A stretch of 13,702 nucleotides of DNA, from NCBI GenBank assembly GCA_964655175.1, contig CAZZLY010000082.1, positions 1 to 13,702 on the forward strand, given 5' to 3'. Made by a program: the position numbers and the translations under genes. Below the pieces are notes generated by a model that worked only from the letters and a program-made list of their open reading frames with translations, did not search any database and was not told the origin of the DNA. Shown piece by piece: positions 1-5,463 of the stretch; position 1 is the stretch's first letter, and each line of letters begins with the position of its first letter. The stretch is from JAIOPA01 sp964655175. Its GTDB lineage: Bacteria; Eisenbacteria; RBG-16-71-46.

Positions 1-1
1 A

Positions 2-30
2 GGGGCTGCGAAGCGGGGCCCCCCGCAGCC
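2..30. repeat. GC-rich palindromic repeat, copy 1
   Basis: The segment starts with GGGGCTGCGAAGCGGGG and ends with CCGCAGCC. The arms GGCTGCG and CGCAGCC can pair, with a further G-run/C-run stem inside, so it would form a very stable hairpin. The same core, with small differences in the loop side, recurs as two 43-bp copies at 3789-3831 and 4125-4167. It lies upstream of the M24B peptidase gene and may be the tail of a terminator or repeat block that starts before the window. Relationship to the other copies is seen directly; function is not known. Confidence 0.6.
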
Positions 31-104
31 ATCGCACCCTGCCCACACGGCCGGCACGCACGCACGACCCTGCACCGTCGCCCAAGCACCAACCCCGCCC
101 GCGT

Positions 105-110
105 TGTAAT
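105..110 (+). promoter_or_regulatory. Candidate -10 box next to the M24B start
   Basis: TGTAAT matches five of six positions of the sigma-70 -10 consensus and sits in otherwise G/C-rich DNA. Only nine bases separate it from the ATG at 120, so transcription would begin at or within a few bases of the start codon. The nine bases hold no Shine-Dalgarno sequence, which fits a leaderless or nearly leaderless mRNA. No convincing -35 hexamer is visible 16-18 bp upstream. This is an inference from spacing. Confidence 0.4.
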
Positions 111-119
111 CTCCCGCGC

Positions 120-1388
120 ATGACCACCACCGACCTGCTCAAGCCCCGCCGCGACCGCCTCACCGCCGCCTGGGCGCTCACGGACGCCTGCGTCCTCGTG
201 GGCGCCGGTTCCCCCGTGTCGATCCCCGGCGGCGCGGATCAGACGTATCCGTTCCTCGCGCACAGCGAGTACCTGTGGCTCGCGGGGCACGAGACGCCCG
301 AGAGCGTGCTGGCGTTCGACCCGCGCGAGGGCTGGACCGACTTCGTGCCCGCGGTGACGCAGGCCGAGCGCGTCTGGGAGGGACGCACCGAGTCGCGCGG
401 CACACCGCGCGAGGGGCTCGCCGCGTGGCTCGCGGCGCGCAAGGGCCGTCCGCTCGCGGTGCTGGGGTGCGCGGTGCACGGTGTGAGCGACGATCCCGCG
501 CTCACCGCGCAACTGCGCGAGACCCTGCTGCAGGTGCGCCGTCCCAAGGATGCGGCCGAGATCGCGCTGCTGCGTCGCGCGAGTGCCGCGACCGCGGCCG
601 GCTTCAAGGCGCTGGTCGCCGCGCTGCGGCCCGGTGTGTCCGAGCGCGAACTGCAGGTGGAACTCGAGAGCGCGTTCTTCCGTGCGGGTGGTGATCGCAC
701 GGGGTACAGCTCGATCGTCGGCATCGGGAGCAACTCGGGTGTGCTGCATTTCAATCCGGGTGAGCGCCGCGCCGAGCCCGGCGACGTCGTGCTGGTGGAT
801 GCCGGCGCCGAGGTCGCGCGCTACACCGCCGACGTCACGCGCACCTATCGGTTGCCGGGCGGTGGCGACGACGGCTTCTTCCGTGATCTGCACGCGCTCG
901 TGCAGACGGTCGAGCGGGAGGGCGTGGCCGGCTGCGTCACGGGTGCGGAGTGGCGCGACCTGCATCTGGCTGCGGCGCGTCGCATCGCCGAAGGGCTGGT
1001 CTCGCTCGGCATCCTCGTGGGCGCGCCCGACTCGCTCGTCGAGCGCGACACGCACGCGCTGTTCTTCCCGCACGGACTGGGGCACATGGTCGGACTCGGG
1101 GTGCGCGATGCCAGCGGTTACCTGCCCGGGCGCACGCGCAGCACGCGGCCGGGGCTGGGCATGCTGCGCGCCGATCTGCCGCTCGAGCCCGGCTACGTCA
1201 TGACGGTCGAGCCCGGCATCTACTTCATCCCGGCGTTGCTGCAGGACCGGTCGCTGCGCGAGCAGCACCGCGATGCCGTGCGCTGGGATCGCGTCGACGG
1301 GTTGCTGGACTTCGGCGGCATCCGGATCGAGGACGACGTCCTCGTGACCGACGGTGCGCCGGACGTGCTCACGGCCGCGATCCCCTGA
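120..1388 (+). CDS. Xaa-Pro aminopeptidase, M24B family (PepP-like)
   Basis: A 422-residue cytosolic metallopeptidase expected to remove the N-terminal residue of peptides with proline in second position. Residues about 12-145 fit the aminopeptidase P N-terminal domain (YLWLAGHE, RVWEGR). Residues about 146-415 are the pita-bread catalytic domain. The five dinuclear-metal ligands of the family are visible: D227 in VDAGAE, D238 in TADVTRTY, H322 in HGLGHMVGLG, E364 in TVEPGIYF and E404 in GIRIEDD. H318 corresponds to a conserved catalytic histidine. The residue matching the second catalytic histidine (VHD in E. coli PepP) is R329 (VRD), so activity or specificity may differ. The length is normal for the family. 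The ATG at 120 is chosen because the domain begins directly after it; there is no ribosome site, but a -10-like box lies nine bases upstream. It converges on the cupredoxin-like gene with a 30-bp gap. The family is certain; exact substrate is not. Confidence 0.93.
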   Translation: MTTTDLLKPRRDRLTAAWALTDACVLVGAGSPVSIPGGADQTYPFLAHSEYLWLAGHETPESVLAFDPREGWTDFVPAVTQAERVWEGRTESRGTPREGLAAWLAARKGRPLAVLGCAVHGVSDDPALTAQLRETLLQVRRPKDAAEIALLRRASAATAAGFKALVAALRPGVSERELQVELESAFFRAGGDRTGYSSIVGIGSNSGVLHFNPGERRAEPGDVVLVDAGAEVARYTADVTRTYRLPGGGDDGFFRDLHALVQTVEREGVAGCVTGAEWRDLHLAAARRIAEGLVSLGILVGAPDSLVERDTHALFFPHGLGHMVGLGVRDASGYLPGRTRSTRPGLGMLRADLPLEPGYVMTVEPGIYFIPALLQDRSLREQHRDAVRWDRVDGLLDFGGIRIEDDVLVTDGAPDVLTAAIP

Positions 1389-1400
1389 TCGCGCGCGGTC

Positions 1401-1418
1401 CCGCGCACCCGTGCGCGG
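1401..1418. terminator. Candidate bidirectional terminator hairpin between convergent genes
   Basis: CCGCGCAC and GTGCGCGG form a perfect 8-bp inverted repeat around two bases. It fills most of the 30-bp gap between the stop of the M24B peptidase gene and the stop of the minus-strand cupredoxin-like gene. There is no T-tract on either side, so intrinsic termination would be weak. It could equally protect 3' ends. Confidence 0.4.
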
Positions 1419-2075
1419 CTACCAGTGCAGCCGGACGTCCAGATCGCCGCGCTTCGGCATCGTCACGGGCTGCTTGAGCGCTCGTGCGCCGGGGCGCCAG
1501 GCGCGCAGCACGTAGTCGCCGGGCGGCAGGTCGGGGAGCTTCCAGCGACCCAGACTGTCGGCGATCGCGAACGCGTGGTTGGGCACGATCTGGATCGCGG
1601 CCGACTCGTCGGGGTGGATGTCGCAGCGCACGCTGATGTTGCGCGCGGCGGCGAAGCGCAGCGTGTCCACGTGGCCCGGCGCGATCTTGCCCAGATCGAA
1701 CGCGCCGCCGGGGGTGACGCTGAACACGCCGTGCCAGACCTTGTCCGCGTTGCGCACCAGGATCGGGCCGTTCACCACGCTCACGACGTGGCCGGGGCGG
1801 AACCGGCCCGCGCGCAGCGCGAGTTCGGGCAGGGTCGGGGGCGCGGGCTTCTTCTGCCAGAACCAGCGCACCGGGCCGCGCACGATGCGTTCCTCGACCT
1901 TGGCCGGGACCTGCTCGAGCCACACCACCGTGCCGGGCGAGGCGGTCCTGCCCGAGGCGCGCAGGGTGCAGGTGCCCGTCAGCTTGCCCGCCCATGCGAG
2001 CGACGCCAGCAGCGACAGGCATGCCGTCGCGACGAGCACGCGCGCGGATCGACCACAGCGACGCTTCACGTTCAC
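1419..2075 (-). CDS. Secreted cupredoxin-like protein with carboxypeptidase-regulatory-like fold
   Basis: A 218-residue exported protein. A typical Sec signal peptide (basic MNVKRRCGRSAR, hydrophobic core, LAWA cleavage before residue 30) is followed by a domain of the plastocyanin-like family often annotated 'methylamine utilization protein'. Visible signatures are KVWHGVFS (H115), FDLGK at 126-130, VRCDIHP (C151, H154) and the C-terminal LPDLPPGDYVLRAW. H115, C151 and H154 fit a type-1 copper site; the usual axial Met three residues after the second His is replaced by E157, so copper binding is uncertain. GGAGG precedes two possible GTG starts: 2075, four bases away, and 2069, ten bases away. 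I chose 2075, but 2069 is equally possible. It is divergent from msrA with a 150-bp gap, so the two may share regulation. A periplasmic electron carrier or metal-binding role is inference. Confidence 0.78.
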   Translation of the reverse strand: MNVKRRCGRSARVLVATACLSLLASLAWAGKLTGTCTLRASGRTASPGTVVWLEQVPAKVEERIVRGPVRWFWQKKPAPPTLPELALRAGRFRPGHVVSVVNGPILVRNADKVWHGVFSVTPGGAFDLGKIAPGHVDTLRFAAARNISVRCDIHPDESAAIQIVPNHAFAIADSLGRWKLPDLPPGDYVLRAWRPGARALKQPVTMPKRGDLDVRLHW

Positions 2076-2225
2076 GGGGCCTCCGGACCGGATGGGCGGG
2101 GGCGGCGTGGGACACCGCCGACCTCGTGCGTGCGAGCATGCCACCGCGCGCCGTCGTCGGCCAGCGGACCCGGGCGCGATGTCGTATCCTGCGCGCGTCG
2201 TGCGGCACGAGCCACGGAGGATGCG

Positions 2226-2780
2226 ATGCAGGGTGGAACCCGCGAGACCGCGACCCTGGCCGGGGGTTGCTTCTGGTGTCTCGAGGCGGTGTTCGAGCGG
2301 TTGCAGGGGGTCGAGCGCGTCGTGTCCGGCTACGCCGGCGGCACGACCGACGCACCGAGCTATCACGAGGTCTGCAGCGGGCGCACCGGTCACGCCGAGG
2401 TCGTGCAGGTGACCTTCGACCCGAGCGTGCTGTCGTACGCCGACCTGCTGCAGTTCTTCTTCGCGTTCCACGATCCCACGACGCTCGATCGTCAGGGCGC
2501 GGACGTGGGCACGCAGTACCGTTCGGCGATCCTGTGGCATTCGAGCGAGCAGGAACGCATCGCGCGTGACACCGTGGCGGCACTGACCGAGGCGGGGGTG
2601 TTCGCGCAGCCCATCGTGACGCAACTCGCGCCGTTGACGGCGTTCTTCCCGGCGGAACTCGGGCATCAGGGCTACTACCGTCGCAACGAGGACCAGCCCT
2701 ACTGCCGCGCGGTGATCTCGCCCAAGGTGGCCAAGTTGCGCGCGCATTTCGCGGATCGCCTCAAGCCGGAGCGGTCATGA
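2226..2780 (+). CDS. msrA: Peptide-methionine (S)-S-oxide reductase MsrA
   Basis: A 184-residue cytosolic enzyme that reduces the S-epimer of methionine sulfoxide, free or in proteins, with electrons usually from thioredoxin. The catalytic signature GCFWC is at residues 14-18, with C15 as the sulfenic-acid-forming cysteine and E20 following. The family segments SGYAGG (34-39), SGRTGHAEVV (51-60), FFAFHDPTTLDRQGADVGTQYRS and GYYRRNEDQPYC are all present. C160 in the last segment is the likely resolving cysteine. There is no signal peptide and no fused MsrB domain. The ATG is placed by GGAGG at 2216-2220, five bases upstream; an earlier ATG at 2221 is in another frame. The stop overlaps the start of the CDF transporter gene (ATGA), so the two are almost certainly cotranscribed and translationally coupled. 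Confidence 0.97.
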   Translation: MQGGTRETATLAGGCFWCLEAVFERLQGVERVVSGYAGGTTDAPSYHEVCSGRTGHAEVVQVTFDPSVLSYADLLQFFFAFHDPTTLDRQGADVGTQYRSAILWHSSEQERIARDTVAALTEAGVFAQPIVTQLAPLTAFFPAELGHQGYYRRNEDQPYCRAVISPKVAKLRAHFADRLKPERS

Positions 2781-3721
2781 GCCGCGCCGACGCCTCGCCC
2801 GAAGCGCACGACCCGCGCATGCTGCCGCGCTTCGCGTGGCTCTCGGCGCTGGCCGCGGTGATCACCATCGGGCTCAAGACGTGGGCGTGGTGGATGACCG
2901 GCTCGGTGGGGTTGCTGTCGGACGCCATGGAGTCGCTGGTCAACCTCGCGGGCGCGATGCTCGCGCTGGCGATGCTCACGGTGGCCGCGCGGCCCGAGGA
3001 CGATCAGCACCCGTACGGCCACGGCAAGGCGGAGTACTTCTCGAGCGGCGTCGAGGGCCTGCTCATCCTGGTGGCCGCGATCGGCATCGCGGTCACCGCG
3101 GTTCAACGCCTGCATGCCCCGCGCGAACTCGAGCAGGTGGGGCTCGGCCTCGCGGTGTCGGTGGTCGCCTCGCTCGTGAACCTGGGTGTGGCGGTGGTGC
3201 TGCTGCGCGCGGCACGGCGGAGCCACTCGGTCTCGCTCGAAGCCAATGCGCATCACCTGCTCACCGACGTGTGGACCTCGGTGGGCGTGCTCGTGGGCGT
3301 GTCGCTGGTGTCGTTCACGCACATCCAGTGGCTCGATCCGGCGGTGGCGCTCGTGGTGTCGGCCAACATCGTGTGGACCGCGTTCGGCATCCTGCGGCGC
3401 GCCGTGCTCGGCCTCATGGACACCGCGCTCTCGGCCGACGAGCAGGCGCGACTGCGCGACGCGCTCGCCCCGCACATCGTGGCCCCCGTGCAGGTGCACG
3501 CGTTGCGCTCCCGTCAGGCCGGCGCACGCCGGTTCGTGTCGATGCACGTGCTGGTCCCCGGCGACTGGACGGTGCATCGCGGCCACGCGCTCCTGGAGCT
3601 CATCGAGGCCGACATCCGTCGCGTGATCCCCAACGTCACGGTCCTGACGCACCTCGAGTCCCTCGACGACCCCGCCTCCTGGGACGACGTCACCCTGGAC
3701 CGCCGCCCGCCGCAGAACTGA
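2777..3721 (+). CDS. Cation diffusion facilitator (CDF) family metal transporter
   Basis: A 314-residue inner-membrane antiporter expected to export a divalent metal ion in exchange for protons. Six hydrophobic segments can be read at about 19-40, 44-70, 92-110, 121-143, 163-181 and 186-206. A cytosolic dimerisation domain follows at about 217-298 (VSMHVLVPGDWTVHRGH, IPNVTVLTHLE). Family motifs include GSVGLLSDAMESLVN in helix 2, HPYGHGKAEYFSS at 78-90 and HHLLTD in helix 5. The transport site would be E52 and N56 (where FieF/YiiP has two aspartates) plus H160 and D164, so the metal cannot be assigned. GGAG lies five bases before the ATG, inside the end of msrA, and the 4-bp overlap with msrA supports coupling. 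Zinc, iron, manganese or another metal are all possible. Confidence 0.93.
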   Translation: MSRADASPEAHDPRMLPRFAWLSALAAVITIGLKTWAWWMTGSVGLLSDAMESLVNLAGAMLALAMLTVAARPEDDQHPYGHGKAEYFSSGVEGLLILVAAIGIAVTAVQRLHAPRELEQVGLGLAVSVVASLVNLGVAVVLLRAARRSHSVSLEANAHHLLTDVWTSVGVLVGVSLVSFTHIQWLDPAVALVVSANIVWTAFGILRRAVLGLMDTALSADEQARLRDALAPHIVAPVQVHALRSRQAGARRFVSMHVLVPGDWTVHRGHALLELIEADIRRVIPNVTVLTHLESLDDPASWDDVTLDRRPPQN

Positions 3722-3788
3722 GCGACGTCCCGTCGACTTCACAGGCGACCGCAGGTGCGACCGAGCCGGCGGCGGGCGAGGGGTGCCC

Positions 3789-3831
3789 TCGGCTGCGCGG
3801 GGGCCCGCTTCGCAGCCCCGCTCGCCGACGC
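3789..3831 (-). repeat. 43-bp palindromic repeat, copy 2 (inverted)
   Basis: This is the exact reverse complement of 4125-4167 over 43 bases. Within it, GGCTGCG and CGCAGCC form the closing stem, with a CGGG/CCCG stem inside. It starts about 70 bp after the stop of the CDF transporter gene, so it may also act as a 3'-end hairpin for the msrA-CDF transcript. It resembles REP/BIME-type elements in size, palindromy and intergenic position. Confidence 0.8.
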
Positions 3832-3887
3832 ACCCCGCGCCCCCCGCCTAAGCCTGCCAGCGCCCCCCGCACGCATCTCCGCCCGCT

Positions 3888-3908
3888 CCCCCGCGAAGCG
3901 AATACCAG
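3888..3908 (+). repeat. Short direct repeat, unit 1
   Basis: CCCCCGCGAAGCGAAT followed by ACCAG. It matches the unit at 4033-4053 in 20 of 21 bases, 145 bp away on the same strand. The GCGAAGCG core is shared with the palindromic repeats nearby, which suggests a common origin. Confidence 0.6.
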
Positions 3909-4032
3909 CGCCTTCGCCTTCGCGCCCTCCCGGCAAGCCGTTCCATCCCCGCAGCCCCGTCCGCCCGCGCACAAACGCCCCCGCGAGAGCCGCGCCGCAA
4001 GCCACGCCCCCGCACAGGCCCTTCGATCCGCC

Positions 4033-4053
4033 CCCCCGCGAAGCGAATCCCAG
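4033..4053 (+). repeat. Short direct repeat, unit 2
   Basis: CCCCCGCGAAGCGAAT followed by CCCAG. It is the second copy of the unit at 3888-3908, with a single difference at base 17. Confidence 0.6.
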
Positions 4054-4124
4054 TCACCGAGTTCTCGCCCGACCGTGCGTCCCCCCGCGCGCTGGGGAAC
4101 GCGGAGGCGGCGTGGCGGCCCGGG

Positions 4125-4167
4125 GCGTCGGCGAGCGGGGCTGCGAAGCGGGCCCCCGCGCAGCCGA
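4125..4167 (+). repeat. 43-bp palindromic repeat, copy 3
   Basis: This is a perfect inverted copy of 3789-3831, with 293 bp between them. It carries the same internal hairpin (GGCTGCG...CGCAGCC) and the GGGGCTGCGAAGCGGG core also seen at 2-30. As single-stranded RNA or DNA, the two copies could pair with each other over all 43 bases. Confidence 0.8.
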
Positions 4168-4229
4168 CGTCCCCGGCGCCACGCCGCCGGCTACACGCAC
4201 CCTCCAACGCCCGCCCTCGCACCGAAACG

Positions 4230-4269
4230 AAGAACCCCGGCGGGCTCATTCCAGCCCACCGGGGTTCTT
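4230..4269 (-). terminator. Strong terminator hairpin of the DUF4114-like gene
   Basis: AGAACCCCGG and CCGGGGTTCT pair perfectly, followed inward by one C/A mismatch, then GGGCT with AGCCC, around a small CATTCC loop. It begins about 25 bp past the stop of the minus-strand gene. On the minus strand the stem ends in TTCTTCGTTTC, a loose T-rich tail. On the plus strand it ends in TTCTTTCG, so it may stop transcription from both sides. Confidence 0.8.
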
Positions 4270-4293
4270 TCGAACGGCCTGTACTTCAGACGA

Positions 4294-4986
4294 TCACTGG
4301 AAGCGCGACTTGAGCGCACCCCAGGAGGTCTTCGCCACCGGCGTCGGGTTGACCGACTCCAGGAAGAGGACCGCGTCGTCGTAATCCTGATCCGAGCTGT
4401 TGTTCAGACCCGTTTCCTCGAAGGCGAGGAACCACGAGCCGGCGTTGATGCCCGTGCCCGCGAACGTCAGGGCCTGCGCATCACCGGTGCCGTTGCGCGA
4501 GTCCTGCGTGTAGAACGTGCCGCCGGGGCCCGCGATGTAGAAGCCGAAGTCGTTGCGATCGGCGCCCAGGTAGGTCGTGGTGCCCTGCAGCGCCGCCGAG
4601 GCGTCGAACAGGTTCACGATCACGCGGGTCGGGAGGTTGCGGAACGAGGCGACCGCGAACCAGCCGGTCGTGGCCGCGCCCGGGAACACCTGGTAGAGCG
4701 ACGGCGAGCCGGCCGAGGCGTTGTAGAGGCCGAGGCTGTTGCTGCTCGCGTTGCCCGAGAGCTCCACCTGGATGGTGAAGGTCGAGTTGTTCGAGACCGT
4801 GGCCGCCCAGCGCTGCGCGGCGTTCTGATCCGCGCTCACGTTGATGCCGCCGTCGGCGGTGTTGAGGTAGCCCTGGAGCGAACCGCCCAGAACCGGGACC
4901 TGCGGCGAACGGAGCGCGGCCGAGGCCGAGCCCGCGAACGCGGCGAGCGCCAGCGTGGCGGCGAAGAGGGTAGCGAAACGCTTCAT
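4294..4986 (-). CDS. Secreted DUF4114-like protein
   Basis: A 230-residue exported protein with a clear Sec signal peptide (MKRFATLFAATLALAAFAG, ASA cleavage after residue 23). The mature part is rich in Asn, Ser, Gly and Thr and contains no cysteine. The C-terminal third has a DUF4114-like signature: NAGSWFLAFEETG then SSDQDYDDAVLFLE (about 181-210), resembling the family's FAFED...SDxDYND calcium-site-like pattern. The chain ends in a short tail, VNPTPVAKTSWGALKSRFQ, starting where related proteins often carry a PEP-CTERM anchor, but with no hydrophobic helix here. The start is set by GGGAG at 4994-4998, seven bases before the ATG, and by the signal peptide. The gene is monocistronic, with its own terminator and a long, less GC-rich upstream region. 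Function is unknown; a cell-surface or matrix role is inference. Confidence 0.8.
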   Translation of the reverse strand: MKRFATLFAATLALAAFAGSASAALRSPQVPVLGGSLQGYLNTADGGINVSADQNAAQRWAATVSNNSTFTIQVELSGNASSNSLGLYNASAGSPSLYQVFPGAATTGWFAVASFRNLPTRVIVNLFDASAALQGTTTYLGADRNDFGFYIAGPGGTFYTQDSRNGTGDAQALTFAGTGINAGSWFLAFEETGLNNSSDQDYDDAVLFLESVNPTPVAKTSWGALKSRFQ

Positions 4987-5112
4987 TTTGGATCTCCCTT
5001 GTTGGCGACCAGAGTCGTTGGTCCCGGTACTAACCTGTTGTGACATCGCGAAGATGCTGGCGAATACAGCGCGTGTAGCCATCGCCTCGTCCTGAGAACC
5101 GGGCACACGTCG

Positions 5113-5152
5113 CTGGCAACAGGGGGGCCGAGTCCGGATGGACCCTTGCCAG
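5113..5152 (-). promoter_or_regulatory. Stem-loop in the presumed leader of the DUF4114-like gene
   Basis: CTGGCAA at 5113-5119 pairs with TTGCCAG at 5146-5152, and GTCC/GGAC can pair around GGAT inside (5132-5143). Read on the minus strand it lies about 130 bases before the start codon of the DUF4114-like gene. I do not recognise a known riboswitch class. It may be a regulatory leader element or a terminator of an upstream transcript. Confidence 0.35.
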
Positions 5153-5213
5153 AGGATGTGCGATGACGCCCACAAAGTAGCATTATGCAATGTCGGGTGG
5201 AAGGCTTTTCTGC

Positions 5214-5229
5214 ATGGAATTGGTTCCAT
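5214..5229. promoter_or_regulatory. Operator-like palindrome
   Basis: ATGGAA-TTGG-TTCCAT has perfect 6-bp arms. The right half, TGGTTCCAT, recurs at 5324-5332 and is again followed by a similar string (CGGACGG versus TGAACGG). The position between divergent genes suits a protein-binding site, but no factor can be named. Confidence 0.35.
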
Positions 5230-5463
5230 CGGACGGAATTCTTTTCCGACCACATCCCGTTGTCAGCGCATGGGATGGCCGTATTTTCCGGTGGCATTTG
5301 GCGTTGCTGGATTCCTTTTGAAGTGGTTCCATTGAACGGGTTTTCCTGTTCAGATCCTCCGGTAAGTCCAGCTGAACCCCTCCCGAAGCCGTCCCCGATG
5401 GCGTCCCGGATGGGGCCACACCGGTCACTTCACAGCGGGCCCCGATTCCCGCAGGATGTCGCC

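Larger units (their letters stand above)
3722..4229. other. Intergenic repeat region, no convincing gene
   Basis: About 500 bp between the CDF gene stop and the terminator of the next gene. The plus strand is strikingly C-rich. Open frames exist on both strands but give only Arg/Ala/Gly/Pro-rich low-complexity peptides, with no ribosome site or family signature. It holds the inverted 43-bp palindrome pair (3789-3831, 4125-4167) and a direct repeat of about 21 bp (3888-3908, 4033-4053). The short string GCGAAGCG occurs in every repeat unit. It looks like accumulated non-coding repeat DNA. Confidence 0.65.
4987..5463. other. Divergent promoter/leader region, locally low GC
   Basis: A 477-bp region between the divergent DUF4114-like and S1-domain genes. 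I counted 63 G+C in 120 bases for 5221-5340, far below the coding DNA around it. It holds a stem-loop at 5113-5152, a smaller one at 5007-5023 (GACCA/TGGTC) and a palindrome at 5214-5229. A CATAAT -10-like hexamer reads on the minus strand at 5187-5182; no matching -35 box is evident. If used, it would give the DUF4114-like mRNA a leader of about 190 bases. An open plus-strand frame runs through the region but has atypical composition and no start signal. Confidence 0.55.

Noticed and set aside
3690..4249. Several small minus- and plus-strand frames in the intergenic repeat region
   Set aside because: They consist of low-complexity Arg/Gly/Ala/Pro peptides that reflect the GC-rich repeats; no ribosome site or family match.
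2836..5043. A plus-strand open frame of about 735 codons
   Set aside because: It is out of frame with the CDF transporter and antisense to the DUF4114-like gene; Arg/Gly/Ala-rich without a domain.
4987..5180. Known riboswitch upstream of the DUF4114-like gene
   Set aside because: I compared the minus-strand leader by eye with c-di-GMP, cobalamin, glycine and SAM motifs and found no conserved core; only generic stem-loops remain.
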